NCBI GenBank assembly: GCA_036381235.1
Contig: DASVDE010000018.1
Coordinates: 1-42,902 of the forward strand
Source of the DNA: DASVDE01 sp036381235
GTDB lineage: Bacteria > Actinomycetota > Thermoleophilia > Solirubrobacterales > 70-9
Direction: 5' to 3'
Length of the DNA: 42,902 nucleotides
A program made the position numbers and the translations under genes. The first letter of the stretch is position 1. The number at the start of each line of letters is the position of its first letter. The notes below the pieces were generated by a model. It did not search any database and had not been told where the DNA came from. It was given only the letters and a program-made list of their open reading frames with translations. Shown here piece by piece: positions 33,086 through 41,361 of this stretch.

Positions 33086-34246
33086 ATGCCCGAAGCAGTG
33101 ATCGTCGACACCCTCCGCACGCCCATCGGCCGCGCCTTCAAGGGCTCGCTGGCTCAGCTGCGCCCCGATGAGATGGGCGCCTTTGTGGTGGATCAGCTGC
33201 TCGAGCGAAACCCCGAGGTCGACCCGGCTCTGATCGAGGACCTGTTTTGCGGTTGCGGCATGCCGCAGGGCCTGCAGGCCTTCAACATCGGCCGGATCGT
33301 CTCCCTGCTCTCCGAGAAGCTGCCGCAGACGGTCAATGGCGTCACTATCTCCCGCTATTGCTCCTCCAGCCTCGACGCGATCCGCCACGCCGGCAACGCG
33401 ATCAAGGCGGGCGAAGGCGACGTCTACATCGCCGCCGGCATCGAGTGGGTGAGCCGCTACAACGAGCGCACCGAGCCGGCCGGTGCCGATGACCAGAACC
33501 CGAACTTGCAGGGCAACGACGGCCAGCCCAACGCCTACATCGAGATGGGCAAGACGGCGGTCAACGTCGCCGAGAAATACGAGGTCAGCCGTGCCGACAT
33601 GGACAAGTTCGCGCAGCGCTCCCAGGAGCTGGCGGTCAAGTCCCAGGAGGATGGCTTCTTCGATCGAGAGATCGTTCCGGTGACGCTGCCCGACGGCACC
33701 GTGGTGAGCAAGGACGACGGCCCGCGGCCGTCCTCGACGCTGGAGAAGTTGAGCCAGCTGGAGGAGTCCTTCGGAGGCGGCGGAGTCACCGCCGGGAATT
33801 CCTGCCCGCTGAACGACGGCGCCGCCGCGGTCCTGCTGATGAGCGACACCAAGGCCAAGGAGCTGGGTCTTACGCCTCGTGCCCGCATCGTCACCGCCGC
33901 CACGTGGGGCAACGAGCCCGAGTACATGGGCGTGGCCCCGATCGGCGCGATCAAGAAGGTGCTCGATCGGGCCGGGATGACGATCGGGGACGTCGACACG
34001 GTTGAGTTGAACGAGGCCTTTGCCGCGCAGGTGATCCCGATCATGGACGAGTGCGACATTCCGCTGGAGAAGCTCAACACGCATGGCGGCGCGATCGCGC
34101 TCGGCCATCCCTTCGGCATGACCGGCGCCCGCATCATGTGCACCCTGCTCAACGCGATGGAGACCGATGACCACCAGATCGGCATCGAAACCATGTGCGT
34201 AGCCGGGGGCCAGGGCAAGGCGATGGTCGTCGAGCGTATGAACTGA
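33086..34246 (+). CDS. Acetyl-CoA C-acyltransferase (thiolase)
   Basis: 386 residues, ATG with AAGGAGAG upstream. Catalytic Cys92 in SRYCSSSLDAIR, the conserved NEAFAAQ, HGGAIALGHPFGMTGARI and the second cysteine in CVAGGQG are all present. It belongs to the degradative/FadA-like thiolase group, cleaving 3-ketoacyl-CoA in beta-oxidation, or the reverse. An enoyl-CoA hydratase-like gene and a thioesterase follow, separated by the hairpin repeat copy C. Confidence 0.92.
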   Translation: MPEAVIVDTLRTPIGRAFKGSLAQLRPDEMGAFVVDQLLERNPEVDPALIEDLFCGCGMPQGLQAFNIGRIVSLLSEKLPQTVNGVTISRYCSSSLDAIRHAGNAIKAGEGDVYIAAGIEWVSRYNERTEPAGADDQNPNLQGNDGQPNAYIEMGKTAVNVAEKYEVSRADMDKFAQRSQELAVKSQEDGFFDREIVPVTLPDGTVVSKDDGPRPSSTLEKLSQLEESFGGGGVTAGNSCPLNDGAAAVLLMSDTKAKELGLTPRARIVTAATWGNEPEYMGVAPIGAIKKVLDRAGMTIGDVDTVELNEAFAAQVIPIMDECDIPLEKLNTHGGAIALGHPFGMTGARIMCTLLNAMETDDHQIGIETMCVAGGQGKAMVVERMN

Positions 34247-34255
34247 TCGGCTAGG

Positions 34256-34366
34256 GAGCCTGATCCGGTAGGGGTTCCGCTTAACTTTTTCGAGAGCGGC
34301 GGTGACCGTCCGAGTTTGAGCGCTCGCGAAAAAGTACAAGACGCTCCACCCCTGCCGGTCAGGCTC
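34256..34366 (+). repeat. Hairpin repeat element, copy C
   Basis: 111 bp between thiolase and enoyl-CoA hydratase genes, ending 12 nt before the GTG start of the latter. Inner sequences are the same as in copy B: AGGGGT/ACCCCT, arms TCCGCTTAAC and GTACAAGACGCTCC, and TTTTTCG/CGAAAAA. The outer stem differs (GAGCCTGA-T-CCGG with CCGG-TCAGGCTC) yet still pairs, and the apex (GAGCG...CGCTC) differs too. Conserved loops with changing but complementary stems indicate selection on, or mobilisation as, a folded molecule. Confidence 0.85.
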
Positions 34367-34378
34367 TAAGGTCGATCC

Positions 34379-35287
34379 GTGCAAACGCTGACTTACGAAG
34401 CTGATGGCCGGGTTGCGCGAATTACGCTCAATCGACCTGAGCGGGGGAACGGGATCACGCCGCGGATGCCGGTCGAGATTGCGGCCTGCGTAGAGCAGGC
34501 CAACCTCGACCCCGCAGTCCACGTCATCGCCCTGGCCGGCAACGGCAGCGGCTTCTGCGGCGGCTATGACCTGGTTGCCTCGGCAGAGGGGGACATGAGC
34601 GGGCTCGGCGGCGTCGAGGCGCCGGCGGGCTCGCCGCTTGACCCGGCGACGATCGCCGCCAACCATGCTCCCGAATCGAACTGGGATCCGGTCACCGACT
34701 TCCAGTTCATGTCGCGCAATGTGCGCGGCTTCATGAGCCTCTTCCACTCCGAGAAGCCGGTGCTCTGCAAGGTGCACGGCTACTGCGTCGCCGGTGGCAC
34801 CGACATGGCGCTCTGCTCCGATCTGTTGGTGATCGCCGCCGACGCCAAGATCGGCTACCCGCCCGCCCGTGTCTGGGGCTCGCCGACGACGGCGCTCTGG
34901 GCGGCGCGGATCGGGCCTATGCGAGCCAAGCGGTTGCTGCTGACCGGGGATTCGCTGACCGGCGCGCAGGCGGAGGATTGGGGCCTGGCGACCGAGGCGC
35001 CGCCCGCCGCCGAGCTGGACGAGCGCTTCGAGGCGCTGCTGGAGCGAGTCGCGCGGCTGCCGATCAATCAGCTGGTGATGATGAAGCTGCTCGTCAATCA
35101 ATCCCTCTACGCACAGGGCCTGCACCAGACTCAGCTGCTGGGAACCTTCTTCGACGGCATCGCCCGCCACACCGAGGAGGGCCACGACTTCGTCCGCCGC
35201 GCCGCCGAGGGAGGCTTCAAGGAGGCGGTGCGAAGACGCGACGAGCCCTTCGGCGATTTCGGTCTGCAGGGCTTTGGCGTGGAGTAG
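34379..35287 (+). CDS. Enoyl-CoA hydratase/isomerase (crotonase) family protein
   Basis: 302 residues from a GTG. ARITLNRPERGNGIT, the oxyanion-hole FCGGYDL and HGYCVAGGTDMALCSDLLV are the crotonase hallmarks. An insert of about 45 residues (SGLGGVEAPAGSP...FQFMSRNVRGF) precedes the second motif. The canonical glutamates of enoyl-CoA hydratase are not obvious (GSPTT region), so an isomerase or other crotonase reaction is possible. It lies directly after a hairpin repeat and before a thioesterase gene. Confidence 0.86.
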   Translation: MQTLTYEADGRVARITLNRPERGNGITPRMPVEIAACVEQANLDPAVHVIALAGNGSGFCGGYDLVASAEGDMSGLGGVEAPAGSPLDPATIAANHAPESNWDPVTDFQFMSRNVRGFMSLFHSEKPVLCKVHGYCVAGGTDMALCSDLLVIAADAKIGYPPARVWGSPTTALWAARIGPMRAKRLLLTGDSLTGAQAEDWGLATEAPPAAELDERFEALLERVARLPINQLVMMKLLVNQSLYAQGLHQTQLLGTFFDGIARHTEEGHDFVRRAAEGGFKEAVRRRDEPFGDFGLQGFGVE

Positions 35288-35299
35288 GGTCCTCGCGCG

Positions 35300-35755
35300 A
35301 TGAGTGACGCTCCGCCGCATCCCAGTTCCTTGATCACCCCGGAGTCGGTTCGAAACTTCCTCCCTGGCAGCTTCCCCGGCGACCTTGGCATCGAGCCACT
35401 GGAGATCGAGGACTCCCATTCGCGAGGCCGGATCGTCGTCGACAGGCGGCACCTGCACCCGGGGGGCTTCGTCCACGGCGGCGTTTGGACGGCCCTCGGC
35501 GACACCGTCGCCGCCTGGGCGACCTTCCGCAACATCCCGGCGGGACACAACTTCACGACAATCGAGCTGAAGCTGAACGTCTTTGCCGCCGGTGTGCTCG
35601 GCGACGAAATCGTTGCCGTCGGCGAGCCGCTGCATGCGGGCAAGAGCACGGTGGTGATCGAGGTGCGGATGGAGCGCCACCGGGAGGGCGCCGAGCCGCG
35701 CCTGGCGGCGAACCTGATCGTCAGCCAGTTCGTGTTGGCACCCCAGGGCGCCTGA
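35300..35755 (+). CDS. PaaI-type hotdog acyl-CoA thioesterase
   Basis: 151 residues. HPGGFVHGGVWTALGDTVAAWAT and the strand TTIELKLNVFAAG match the PaaI/4HBT thioesterase pattern, with HGG and the downstream acidic Asp as likely catalytic elements. It would hydrolyse a short or aromatic acyl-CoA. It starts 12 bp after the crotonase gene, so the thiolase-crotonase-thioesterase order suggests an acyl-CoA degradation set. Confidence 0.85.
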   Translation: MSDAPPHPSSLITPESVRNFLPGSFPGDLGIEPLEIEDSHSRGRIVVDRRHLHPGGFVHGGVWTALGDTVAAWATFRNIPAGHNFTTIELKLNVFAAGVLGDEIVAVGEPLHAGKSTVVIEVRMERHREGAEPRLAANLIVSQFVLAPQGA

Positions 35756-35784
35756 GGGCGCCTCTCGGGTGCGAAGCTGAACGA

Positions 35785-36369
35785 GTGTCAGATTTCGTGT
35801 TTGGCTACGCATCGCTGGTCGGCTTTGCCGAGCCGGCCGCGCTGCCCGGCCGGCTACGTGGCTTTCGCCGAGGCTGGGGAGCGGCGATGGACAATTGGGC
35901 AGCGGTCAACGATCCCAAGCACTTCATCGATCGGGGGACGGGGGAGAGGCTTCGGGTACGAGTCGCCTATCTCGACATACATGAGTCGGAGGGGGCGAGC
36001 GTGAACGGCCTGGCGATTCCTGTCGACGAAGCTCGCCTGGTGGCGCTCGATGCGCGCGAGGTCAACTACGAGCGGATCGACATCTCTGACGCTTTTGAGC
36101 AGGTAGGGGCAGATGCTCGGGCGTCAAGCGGTCCCCAGGGCGCCGCGCAGCCTCCTCGGCGCGTTTTCACCTACGTCGGCACAGAAGCCGGGCGGGAGCG
36201 CTGCCGTCGGGGCGCTGCCGAGGGCAACGTCTGCGTCAGCGCCGATTACCTCGCCGCGGTGCGCCGCGCTTTCGCCGACTTGCGCTCCGATGCCTTGGTC
36301 GAGTTCGACCGCACCACCGACCCGCTCCTCTTCCCCGAACGCGACCTCGAGCTGGTCCGTTCGAGGTGA
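35785..36369 (+). CDS. Gamma-glutamylcyclotransferase-fold protein
   Basis: 194 residues from the GTG at 35785. It begins DFVFGYASLVGFAEP, the FGYGSL-type substrate loop, and has LDAREVNYERIDIS, where the catalytic glutamate sits in the GGCT family. A long insert rich in Arg separates two parts, and the C-terminus adds DRTTDPLLFPERDLELV. It may act on gamma-glutamyl peptides; the substrate is unknown. Confidence 0.75.
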   Translation: MSDFVFGYASLVGFAEPAALPGRLRGFRRGWGAAMDNWAAVNDPKHFIDRGTGERLRVRVAYLDIHESEGASVNGLAIPVDEARLVALDAREVNYERIDISDAFEQVGADARASSGPQGAAQPPRRVFTYVGTEAGRERCRRGAAEGNVCVSADYLAAVRRAFADLRSDALVEFDRTTDPLLFPERDLELVRSR

Positions 36370-36377
36370 TTGGGCTT

Positions 36378-36420
36378 CGAATGATGAATTAACCACGCCA
36401 GGGGGTTAATTCATCATTCG
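36378..36420. terminator. Bidirectional hairpin terminator between convergent genes
   Basis: Perfect 17-bp arms (36378-36394 and 36404-36420) around a 9-nt loop, filling the gap between the cyclotransferase and P-type ATPase stops. The stem is unusually AT-rich for this genome (ATGATGAATTAACC). Confidence 0.7.
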
Positions 36421-36423
36421 CCG

Positions 36424-38808
36424 TCAGTCCACTGCCTCCAGGCGCTCGATTTGCGGCAATCGCCAGAGGACGCTGGCGATGGTGAGGCCCGCTGCTGCGG
36501 AGAGCAGTGCCAGGAACCACTGGGTGGCGTTGAGCAGTGCCATCTCGAAGAAGTCGCGCACAGGGGCGGCTGCGAGGATCAGCGCGAACAGCGCTCCCAG
36601 GCCGGCGACCAGCGCGAGCATGTAGCTCTGGATCGCGATGTGCTCGCGGCCTGGGCCACGCTCGAGCAGCAACACGAAGGAGAGGCCGAGGACGATCAGG
36701 GTCGTCGTCGCCGCGGTGCGCCCTGCCTCCAGCGAGCCGCCGAAGACGGTGTCGACAAGGAAGAAGGAGAGGATCGAGCCGAGCGCGGTCGCAAGCCCGG
36801 CCGGCACCGCGAAGGCGGCGAGGGCGCGCAGCAGCCGCCCGCGGTACAGCGGCCCGTCCGACGGCGCCAGCGCCAGCACGAAGGAGGGGACGCCGATCGT
36901 CAGGAAGGCCGCCAGGGTGAGGTGGCGGGGGAGGAAGGGAAAGGCAAAGCCGGGCACCGCTACCAGAAGGATCAGCGCCGCCGCGTAGACGGTCTTGGTC
37001 AGGTAGAGGCGGCCGAGGCGGTGGATGTTGCGGGCGATCCGCCGTCCCTCGCCGACCGCCTGGGGCAGCCGCGCGAACTCGTCTTTGAGCAGCACGACGT
37101 CAGCAACGCCTTTGGTCACCTGGGCGCCGGAGCCCATCGCGACAGCCATCCGCGCCCGCTTCAGTGCGGGGACGTCGTTGACGCCGTCGCCGATCATCGC
37201 CGCGTAGCGCCCACTAGCCGCCAGGGCGCCGACCAGCGCCTTCTTCTGCTCCGGCTTGATCCGGCAGAAGATCGTGTTGCGCTGCGCCGCCTCGGCGAGG
37301 CCCTCGGGGTCCTCGGGGAGGTCGGGGCCCTCGATCACGCCGGCGTCTCGCGGCACGCCGACGCCGTAGGCGACTGCGGTGACGGTCGCGCGCGCGTCGC
37401 CCGAGATCAGCTTCAGGTCGACCTGCTCATCGCGCATGAAGGCGATCGTCTCCGCCGCGTCGGGTCGCAGGGTCTCCTCCAGCACGACCAGGGCCAGCGC
37501 TCGCAGCGGCGGCGCCGTTTCCTCGGAGGGCAGTTTCGGCAGGGCTTCGTTCGACTCGCCGAAGGCCACGACCCGCCGCCCTGCGACGGTCTCCTTCTCG
37601 AGCTTGCGGGCCAGCCCCGGCGGCAGGGTCAGCGCCCCGCCGCGAGTCAGCACGTCAGGCGCGCCCAGCACGTAGGTCTTGGCGCCGATTCGCAGGCCGC
37701 TCCACTTCCATTCCGATGAGAAGGGAACCTCGCCGTCCACGCGGCTTGAGCGCCCGGGGAAGCGCTCGGCGATCGTCTCCAGGGTGCGGTTCCGATCCCC
37801 GGCGCTGGCCGCGAAGCGCGCCAATGCCGCGTGTGCGCTTGCTTCCTCGACCCCTTCGGCGATCTCAACCTCGCTCAGCCGCAGCTCGCCGTCGGTCAAG
37901 GTTCCCGTCTTGTCGACGCAGATCGTGTCGACCGCCGCGAGGCTCTCGGTCGCGCTCATCTGCTGGACCAGCGTGTCTTTGCGTGCCAGACGCACCGCGG
38001 CAACCGCGAAGGTGACGCTCATCAGCAGCACCAGGCCCTCCGGGATCAGGGTCACCAATCCCGCCGTGGCGGTCTGCGCGGCCTCGACCAGGTCGACGCT
38101 GCGCAGCCGGAAGGTGACCAGGAGGATCGCCGCGAGCGGCGCCATCACCCAGGTGCAGGCGACGATCACCCGATTCACCTCCCCCTGCAGGGGTGAGGGA
38201 GGGTGGCGAAACGCCTTCGCCTCGCCCGCCAACCGTCCCGCGTAGCTCTCCTCGCGCACCGCATCGACCAGGTAGTGGCCGGAGCCGGAGATGCAGAAGG
38301 CCCCCGAAAGCGCCCGATCCCCCGGCCCCTTTCCCACTCCGTCGGCCTCTCCCGTCAGCAGCGACTCGTCCAGCGTCATCCCGCGGCTGGAGATCACCTC
38401 CCCGTCGGCGACCAGCTGGTCGCCGGGGCCGATGTGGACGATGTCGCCGGGGACGACCTCCTCGGCCAGCAGGCTCGCCTCGGCGCCGTCGCGCACGACT
38501 TTGGCGTGTGGGGCCACGAGCACCGCCAGTTCGTCCAGGGTCGCCTTTGCCCTCAGCTCCTGGCGAATCCCGATGTAGGAGTTGACGATTGCGATCAGGC
38601 CGAAGACCGCGTCGGCAAATAGGCCCAGCGAGAGGATCAGCACGAAGAAGATGCCGATGATCGCGTTGAACAGCGTGAAGACGTTGCCGGCGACGATGCT
38701 GGAGACCGAGCGCGACGAGGTCTCCGGCGGCGGCCCCAACTTTCGCAGCCGCGCCGCCGCCTCGGCGCTCGAGAGGCCCTGTTCGATCTTCGCCTCTACG
38801 GTGCTCAT
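36424..38808 (-). CDS. Cation-transporting P-type ATPase, CtpE-like
   Basis: 794 residues from the ATG at 38808 (GTG at 38811 possible). Intact hallmarks: phosphorylation motif DKTGTLTDG, LLTGEAD in the actuator domain, KPEQKKALV and MIGDGVNDVPALKRA in the P-domain. TM4 reads TLIPEGLVLL, the PEGL-type binding site shared with mycobacterial CtpE, a calcium transporter of nearly the same length (about 797). About ten membrane segments. The actuator-to-TM3 region contains PPSPLQGEVNR, encoded by a local palindrome. Confidence 0.88.
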   Translation of the reverse strand: MSTVEAKIEQGLSSAEAAARLRKLGPPPETSSRSVSSIVAGNVFTLFNAIIGIFFVLILSLGLFADAVFGLIAIVNSYIGIRQELRAKATLDELAVLVAPHAKVVRDGAEASLLAEEVVPGDIVHIGPGDQLVADGEVISSRGMTLDESLLTGEADGVGKGPGDRALSGAFCISGSGHYLVDAVREESYAGRLAGEAKAFRHPPSPLQGEVNRVIVACTWVMAPLAAILLVTFRLRSVDLVEAAQTATAGLVTLIPEGLVLLMSVTFAVAAVRLARKDTLVQQMSATESLAAVDTICVDKTGTLTDGELRLSEVEIAEGVEEASAHAALARFAASAGDRNRTLETIAERFPGRSSRVDGEVPFSSEWKWSGLRIGAKTYVLGAPDVLTRGGALTLPPGLARKLEKETVAGRRVVAFGESNEALPKLPSEETAPPLRALALVVLEETLRPDAAETIAFMRDEQVDLKLISGDARATVTAVAYGVGVPRDAGVIEGPDLPEDPEGLAEAAQRNTIFCRIKPEQKKALVGALAASGRYAAMIGDGVNDVPALKRARMAVAMGSGAQVTKGVADVVLLKDEFARLPQAVGEGRRIARNIHRLGRLYLTKTVYAAALILLVAVPGFAFPFLPRHLTLAAFLTIGVPSFVLALAPSDGPLYRGRLLRALAAFAVPAGLATALGSILSFFLVDTVFGGSLEAGRTAATTTLIVLGLSFVLLLERGPGREHIAIQSYMLALVAGLGALFALILAAAPVRDFFEMALLNATQWFLALLSAAAGLTIASVLWRLPQIERLEAVD
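38178..38198. repeat. Intragenic CTGCAG-centred palindrome
   Basis: CCCCTGCAGGGG with flanking CCTC/GAGG (one bulged base) within the P-type ATPase gene, encoding SPLQGE. Similar PstI-centred palindromes are scattered in many high-GC genomes. Confidence 0.4.
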
Positions 38809-38837
38809 CACCGAGTATTCAATAGGGTGCGAGTCGG

Positions 38838-39899
38838 ATGGCTCTGAAGCTCGGGATAAACCTCGGCTACTGGGGGATCGGCCCGGCCGGCGACGACGCG
38901 GTTGAGATCGTCCAAGCTGCCGAGCGCGCCGGGTTCGAGTCGGCCTGGGTGGCCGAGTCTTACGGCTCCGACGTGGTCAGCGTGCTGGCCTGGCTGGCGC
39001 CGCAGACGACGACGATCAAGCTCGGCGCGGCGATCATGCAGGTGCCCGCCCGCCCGCCCGCCGCCGCGGCGATGGCAGGAGCGACGATCGACAAGCTCTC
39101 CGGCGGCCGCTTCATCTTCGGCTTCGGCCCCTCGGGCCCGCAGGTCTCCGAGGGCTGGTACGGCGTTCCCTACGGGAAGCCCTGGGGTCGCACCCGCGAG
39201 TACATCGAGGTGGTGCGGGAGATCATCGCCCGCGAGGGCCCGCTCGAGCACCAGGGCGAGCACTACCAGCTGCCGCTGCCGGGGGGCGAGGGCAAGGCGC
39301 TGAAGCTCAACTTCCACCCCGTGCGCAACCGCATCCCGGTCTTCGTCGGCGCGATCGGCCGCAAATCGGTGGAGATGGCGGCGGAGATCTGCGACGGCTG
39401 GATCCCGATCTTCTTCAGCGTCGACGCCTTCGAGGAGACATGGGGCGAGCACCTGGAGGCCGGTTTCGCGAAGGGTGGGCGGCAGCGCTCGGACCTCGAG
39501 GTTTCGCCCTCCCTGCAGGTGGCGATCGACGGTGACCAGGAGGCTGCCAAGAGCGTCGTCAAGATGGGGCTCGTCCTCTATTTCGGCGGCATGGGAAGCC
39601 GCAAGACGAACTTCTACGTCGACCTTGCCCACCGCTTCGGCTTCGGCGAAGTCGCTGATGAGGTCCAGCGCCGCTACCAAGAGGGCGATCGCGGTGGGGC
39701 TTTCGAGGCGATGCCGGATGAGATCGTCGAGGCGACCTCCCTGGTCGGCACCGAGGCCGAGGTGGCCGAGCGGATCGAGCGCTTCCGCGCCGCCGGCATC
39801 GACCGGTTGATCGTCTCTCCTGTCCACGTCGATAAGGGCGAGCAGCTTCATACGCTGGAACGCCTCGCAGGCATCGCGGGCGTCCGGGCACCCGCTTAA
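38838..39899 (+). CDS. LLM-class, probably F420-dependent oxidoreductase
   Basis: 353 residues, a luciferase-like TIM barrel: LGINLGYWGIGPAGDDAVEIVQAAERAGFESAWVAESYGSD, then LGAAIMQVPARPP and RFIFGFGPSGPQVSEGWYG. These fit the actinobacterial F420-dependent LLM family. The role is not deducible, although a redox link with the neighbouring transhydrogenase genes is conceivable. The divergent P-type ATPase start is only 29 bp away, so at least one promoter must sit within the other gene or be leaderless. Confidence 0.87.
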   Translation: MALKLGINLGYWGIGPAGDDAVEIVQAAERAGFESAWVAESYGSDVVSVLAWLAPQTTTIKLGAAIMQVPARPPAAAAMAGATIDKLSGGRFIFGFGPSGPQVSEGWYGVPYGKPWGRTREYIEVVREIIAREGPLEHQGEHYQLPLPGGEGKALKLNFHPVRNRIPVFVGAIGRKSVEMAAEICDGWIPIFFSVDAFEETWGEHLEAGFAKGGRQRSDLEVSPSLQVAIDGDQEAAKSVVKMGLVLYFGGMGSRKTNFYVDLAHRFGFGEVADEVQRRYQEGDRGGAFEAMPDEIVEATSLVGTEAEVAERIERFRAAGIDRLIVSPVHVDKGEQLHTLERLAGIAGVRAPA

Positions 39900-39925
39900 C
39901 CGGATCGCATAATCTTCCGCGCCGC

Positions 39926-41044
39926 ATGAAGGTCGGAGTTCCGAAAGAAACCGCCGAGGGGGAGCGCCGGGTCGCGCTGGTTCCCGATGTCGTCAAGTCG
40001 CTGAAGGGCAGCGAGAAGATCGACGTGCTGATCGAGTCCGGAGCCGGCGAGGCCGCCGGTCATCCCGATTCCCAGTACGAGGAGGCGGGCGCCGAGGTCG
40101 TCGACCCCGACGTTACCTGGGGGGCCGACGTCGTTCTCCGCGTCGCCGTCCCCTCCGTTGCAGAGATCGGCCGCCTCGGGTCGACCCAGATCCTGATCTC
40201 CCATCTCGCTCCCTGGACCTCGGCCGAGACCAACAACGCGCTGGCGCAGGCCGGCGTGACCGCCTTCGCGATGGAGGCGATCCCGCGCACGACGCGCGCC
40301 CAGGCGATGGATGCGCTCTCCTCGCAGGCAGCCGCCGCCGGTTACGCCGCGACGCTGATCGGCGCCCGCGAGTCGGGCCGCTTCTTCGGGATGATGACCA
40401 CGGCCGCCGGCACGGTGCCGCCGGCCAAGGTGCTCGTCCTCGGCGCCGGCGTCGCCGGTCTGCAGGCGGTCGCGACCGCGAAGCGGCTGGGCGCGATCGT
40501 CACCGGCTTCGATATCCGCCGCGCCGCCTGGGAGCAGATCGCCTCGCTCGGGGGCCGCCCACTGGAGCTGGACTTCATCCCCGATGCCGAGGGCGAGGGG
40601 GGCTATGCGCGCCCGCTCACCGACGAGGAGAACGCGCAGGTGCGCGAGGCGCTCGGCGAGAACGCCGCCAAGCAGGACATCGTCATCACCACCGCCGCGA
40701 TTCCCGGCCGCCCGGCGCCGCTGCTGATCACCGCCGACGCGGTGCGGGGGATGCAGCCGGGCTCGGTGATCGTCGACCTCGCCGCCGAGACCGGCGGCAA
40801 CTGCGAGCTGACCGAGGCCGGGCATACCGTGGTCGAGGGCGGCGTCAAGGTGATCGGCCCGCGCAACCTCGCCAGCGAGATGCCGGCGCCCGCTTCCCAG
40901 CTCTACGCCAAGAACCTGGAGAACCTGCTCGGCCTGCTGGTCACCGAGGAGGGCGAGCTGAAGGTCGACTTCGAGGACGACATCGTCGACGCCGCCTGCA
41001 TCACGCAGGGCGGCGAGATCCGCAACGAGAGGGCAGCTAAGTAG
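39926..41044 (+). CDS. pntA1: NAD(P) transhydrogenase subunit alpha part 1 (NAD-binding)
   Basis: 372 residues. MKVGVPKETAEGERRVALVPDVV and the Rossmann motif VLVLGAGVAGLQAVATAKRLGAIVTGFDIR are those of the soluble NAD(H)-binding domain I of proton-translocating transhydrogenase. The mobile loop EGEGGYARPL is present. In split versions this protein partners a small membrane subunit (next gene, 2 bp away) and PntB to balance NADH and NADPH. Confidence 0.94.
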   Translation: MKVGVPKETAEGERRVALVPDVVKSLKGSEKIDVLIESGAGEAAGHPDSQYEEAGAEVVDPDVTWGADVVLRVAVPSVAEIGRLGSTQILISHLAPWTSAETNNALAQAGVTAFAMEAIPRTTRAQAMDALSSQAAAAGYAATLIGARESGRFFGMMTTAAGTVPPAKVLVLGAGVAGLQAVATAKRLGAIVTGFDIRRAAWEQIASLGGRPLELDFIPDAEGEGGYARPLTDEENAQVREALGENAAKQDIVITTAAIPGRPAPLLITADAVRGMQPGSVIVDLAAETGGNCELTEAGHTVVEGGVKVIGPRNLASEMPAPASQLYAKNLENLLGLLVTEEGELKVDFEDDIVDAACITQGGEIRNERAAK

Positions 41045-41046
41045 CC

Positions 41047-41361
41047 ATGAGCCTGATGACCGAGATCACGATCTTCGTGCTCGCCGCATTCGTCGGCTTC
41101 GAGGTGATCTCGAAGGTGCCGACCACCCTGCATACGCCGCTGATGTCTCAGACCAACGCGATCCACGGGATCGTGATGCTCGGCGGGCTGATCGTCGTCG
41201 GCTTCGCCGACGACGGACTCGAGTACGTGATCGGGACGATCGCGATCGCCTTCGGCGCGATCAACATCGTCGGCGGTTTCATGGTCACCGACCGCATGCT
41301 CGGCATGTTCTCCAAAAAGCCGAAGCCCAAGGCCGACGTTGACGGGAAGGGCGGCTCGTGA
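41047..41361 (+). CDS. pntA2: NAD(P) transhydrogenase subunit alpha part 2 (membrane)
   Basis: 104 residues with three membrane helices and the conserved FVGFEVISKVPTTLHTPLMSQTNAIHGIV, in which HTPLMSxTNAIHG lines the proton channel. The stop overlaps the GTG start of pntB (GTGA). The tail ends KPKADVDGKGGS; a close variant (DGKGGA) reappears in reverse at the right window edge. Confidence 0.93.
   Translation: MSLMTEITIFVLAAFVGFEVISKVPTTLHTPLMSQTNAIHGIVMLGGLIVVGFADDGLEYVIGTIAIAFGAINIVGGFMVTDRMLGMFSKKPKPKADVDGKGGS

Noticed and set aside
32972..35812. 946-codon open frame on the minus strand
   Set aside because: It covers thiolase, crotonase and thioesterase genes on the opposite strand, all with intact catalytic motifs, and has no start-site or domain evidence.
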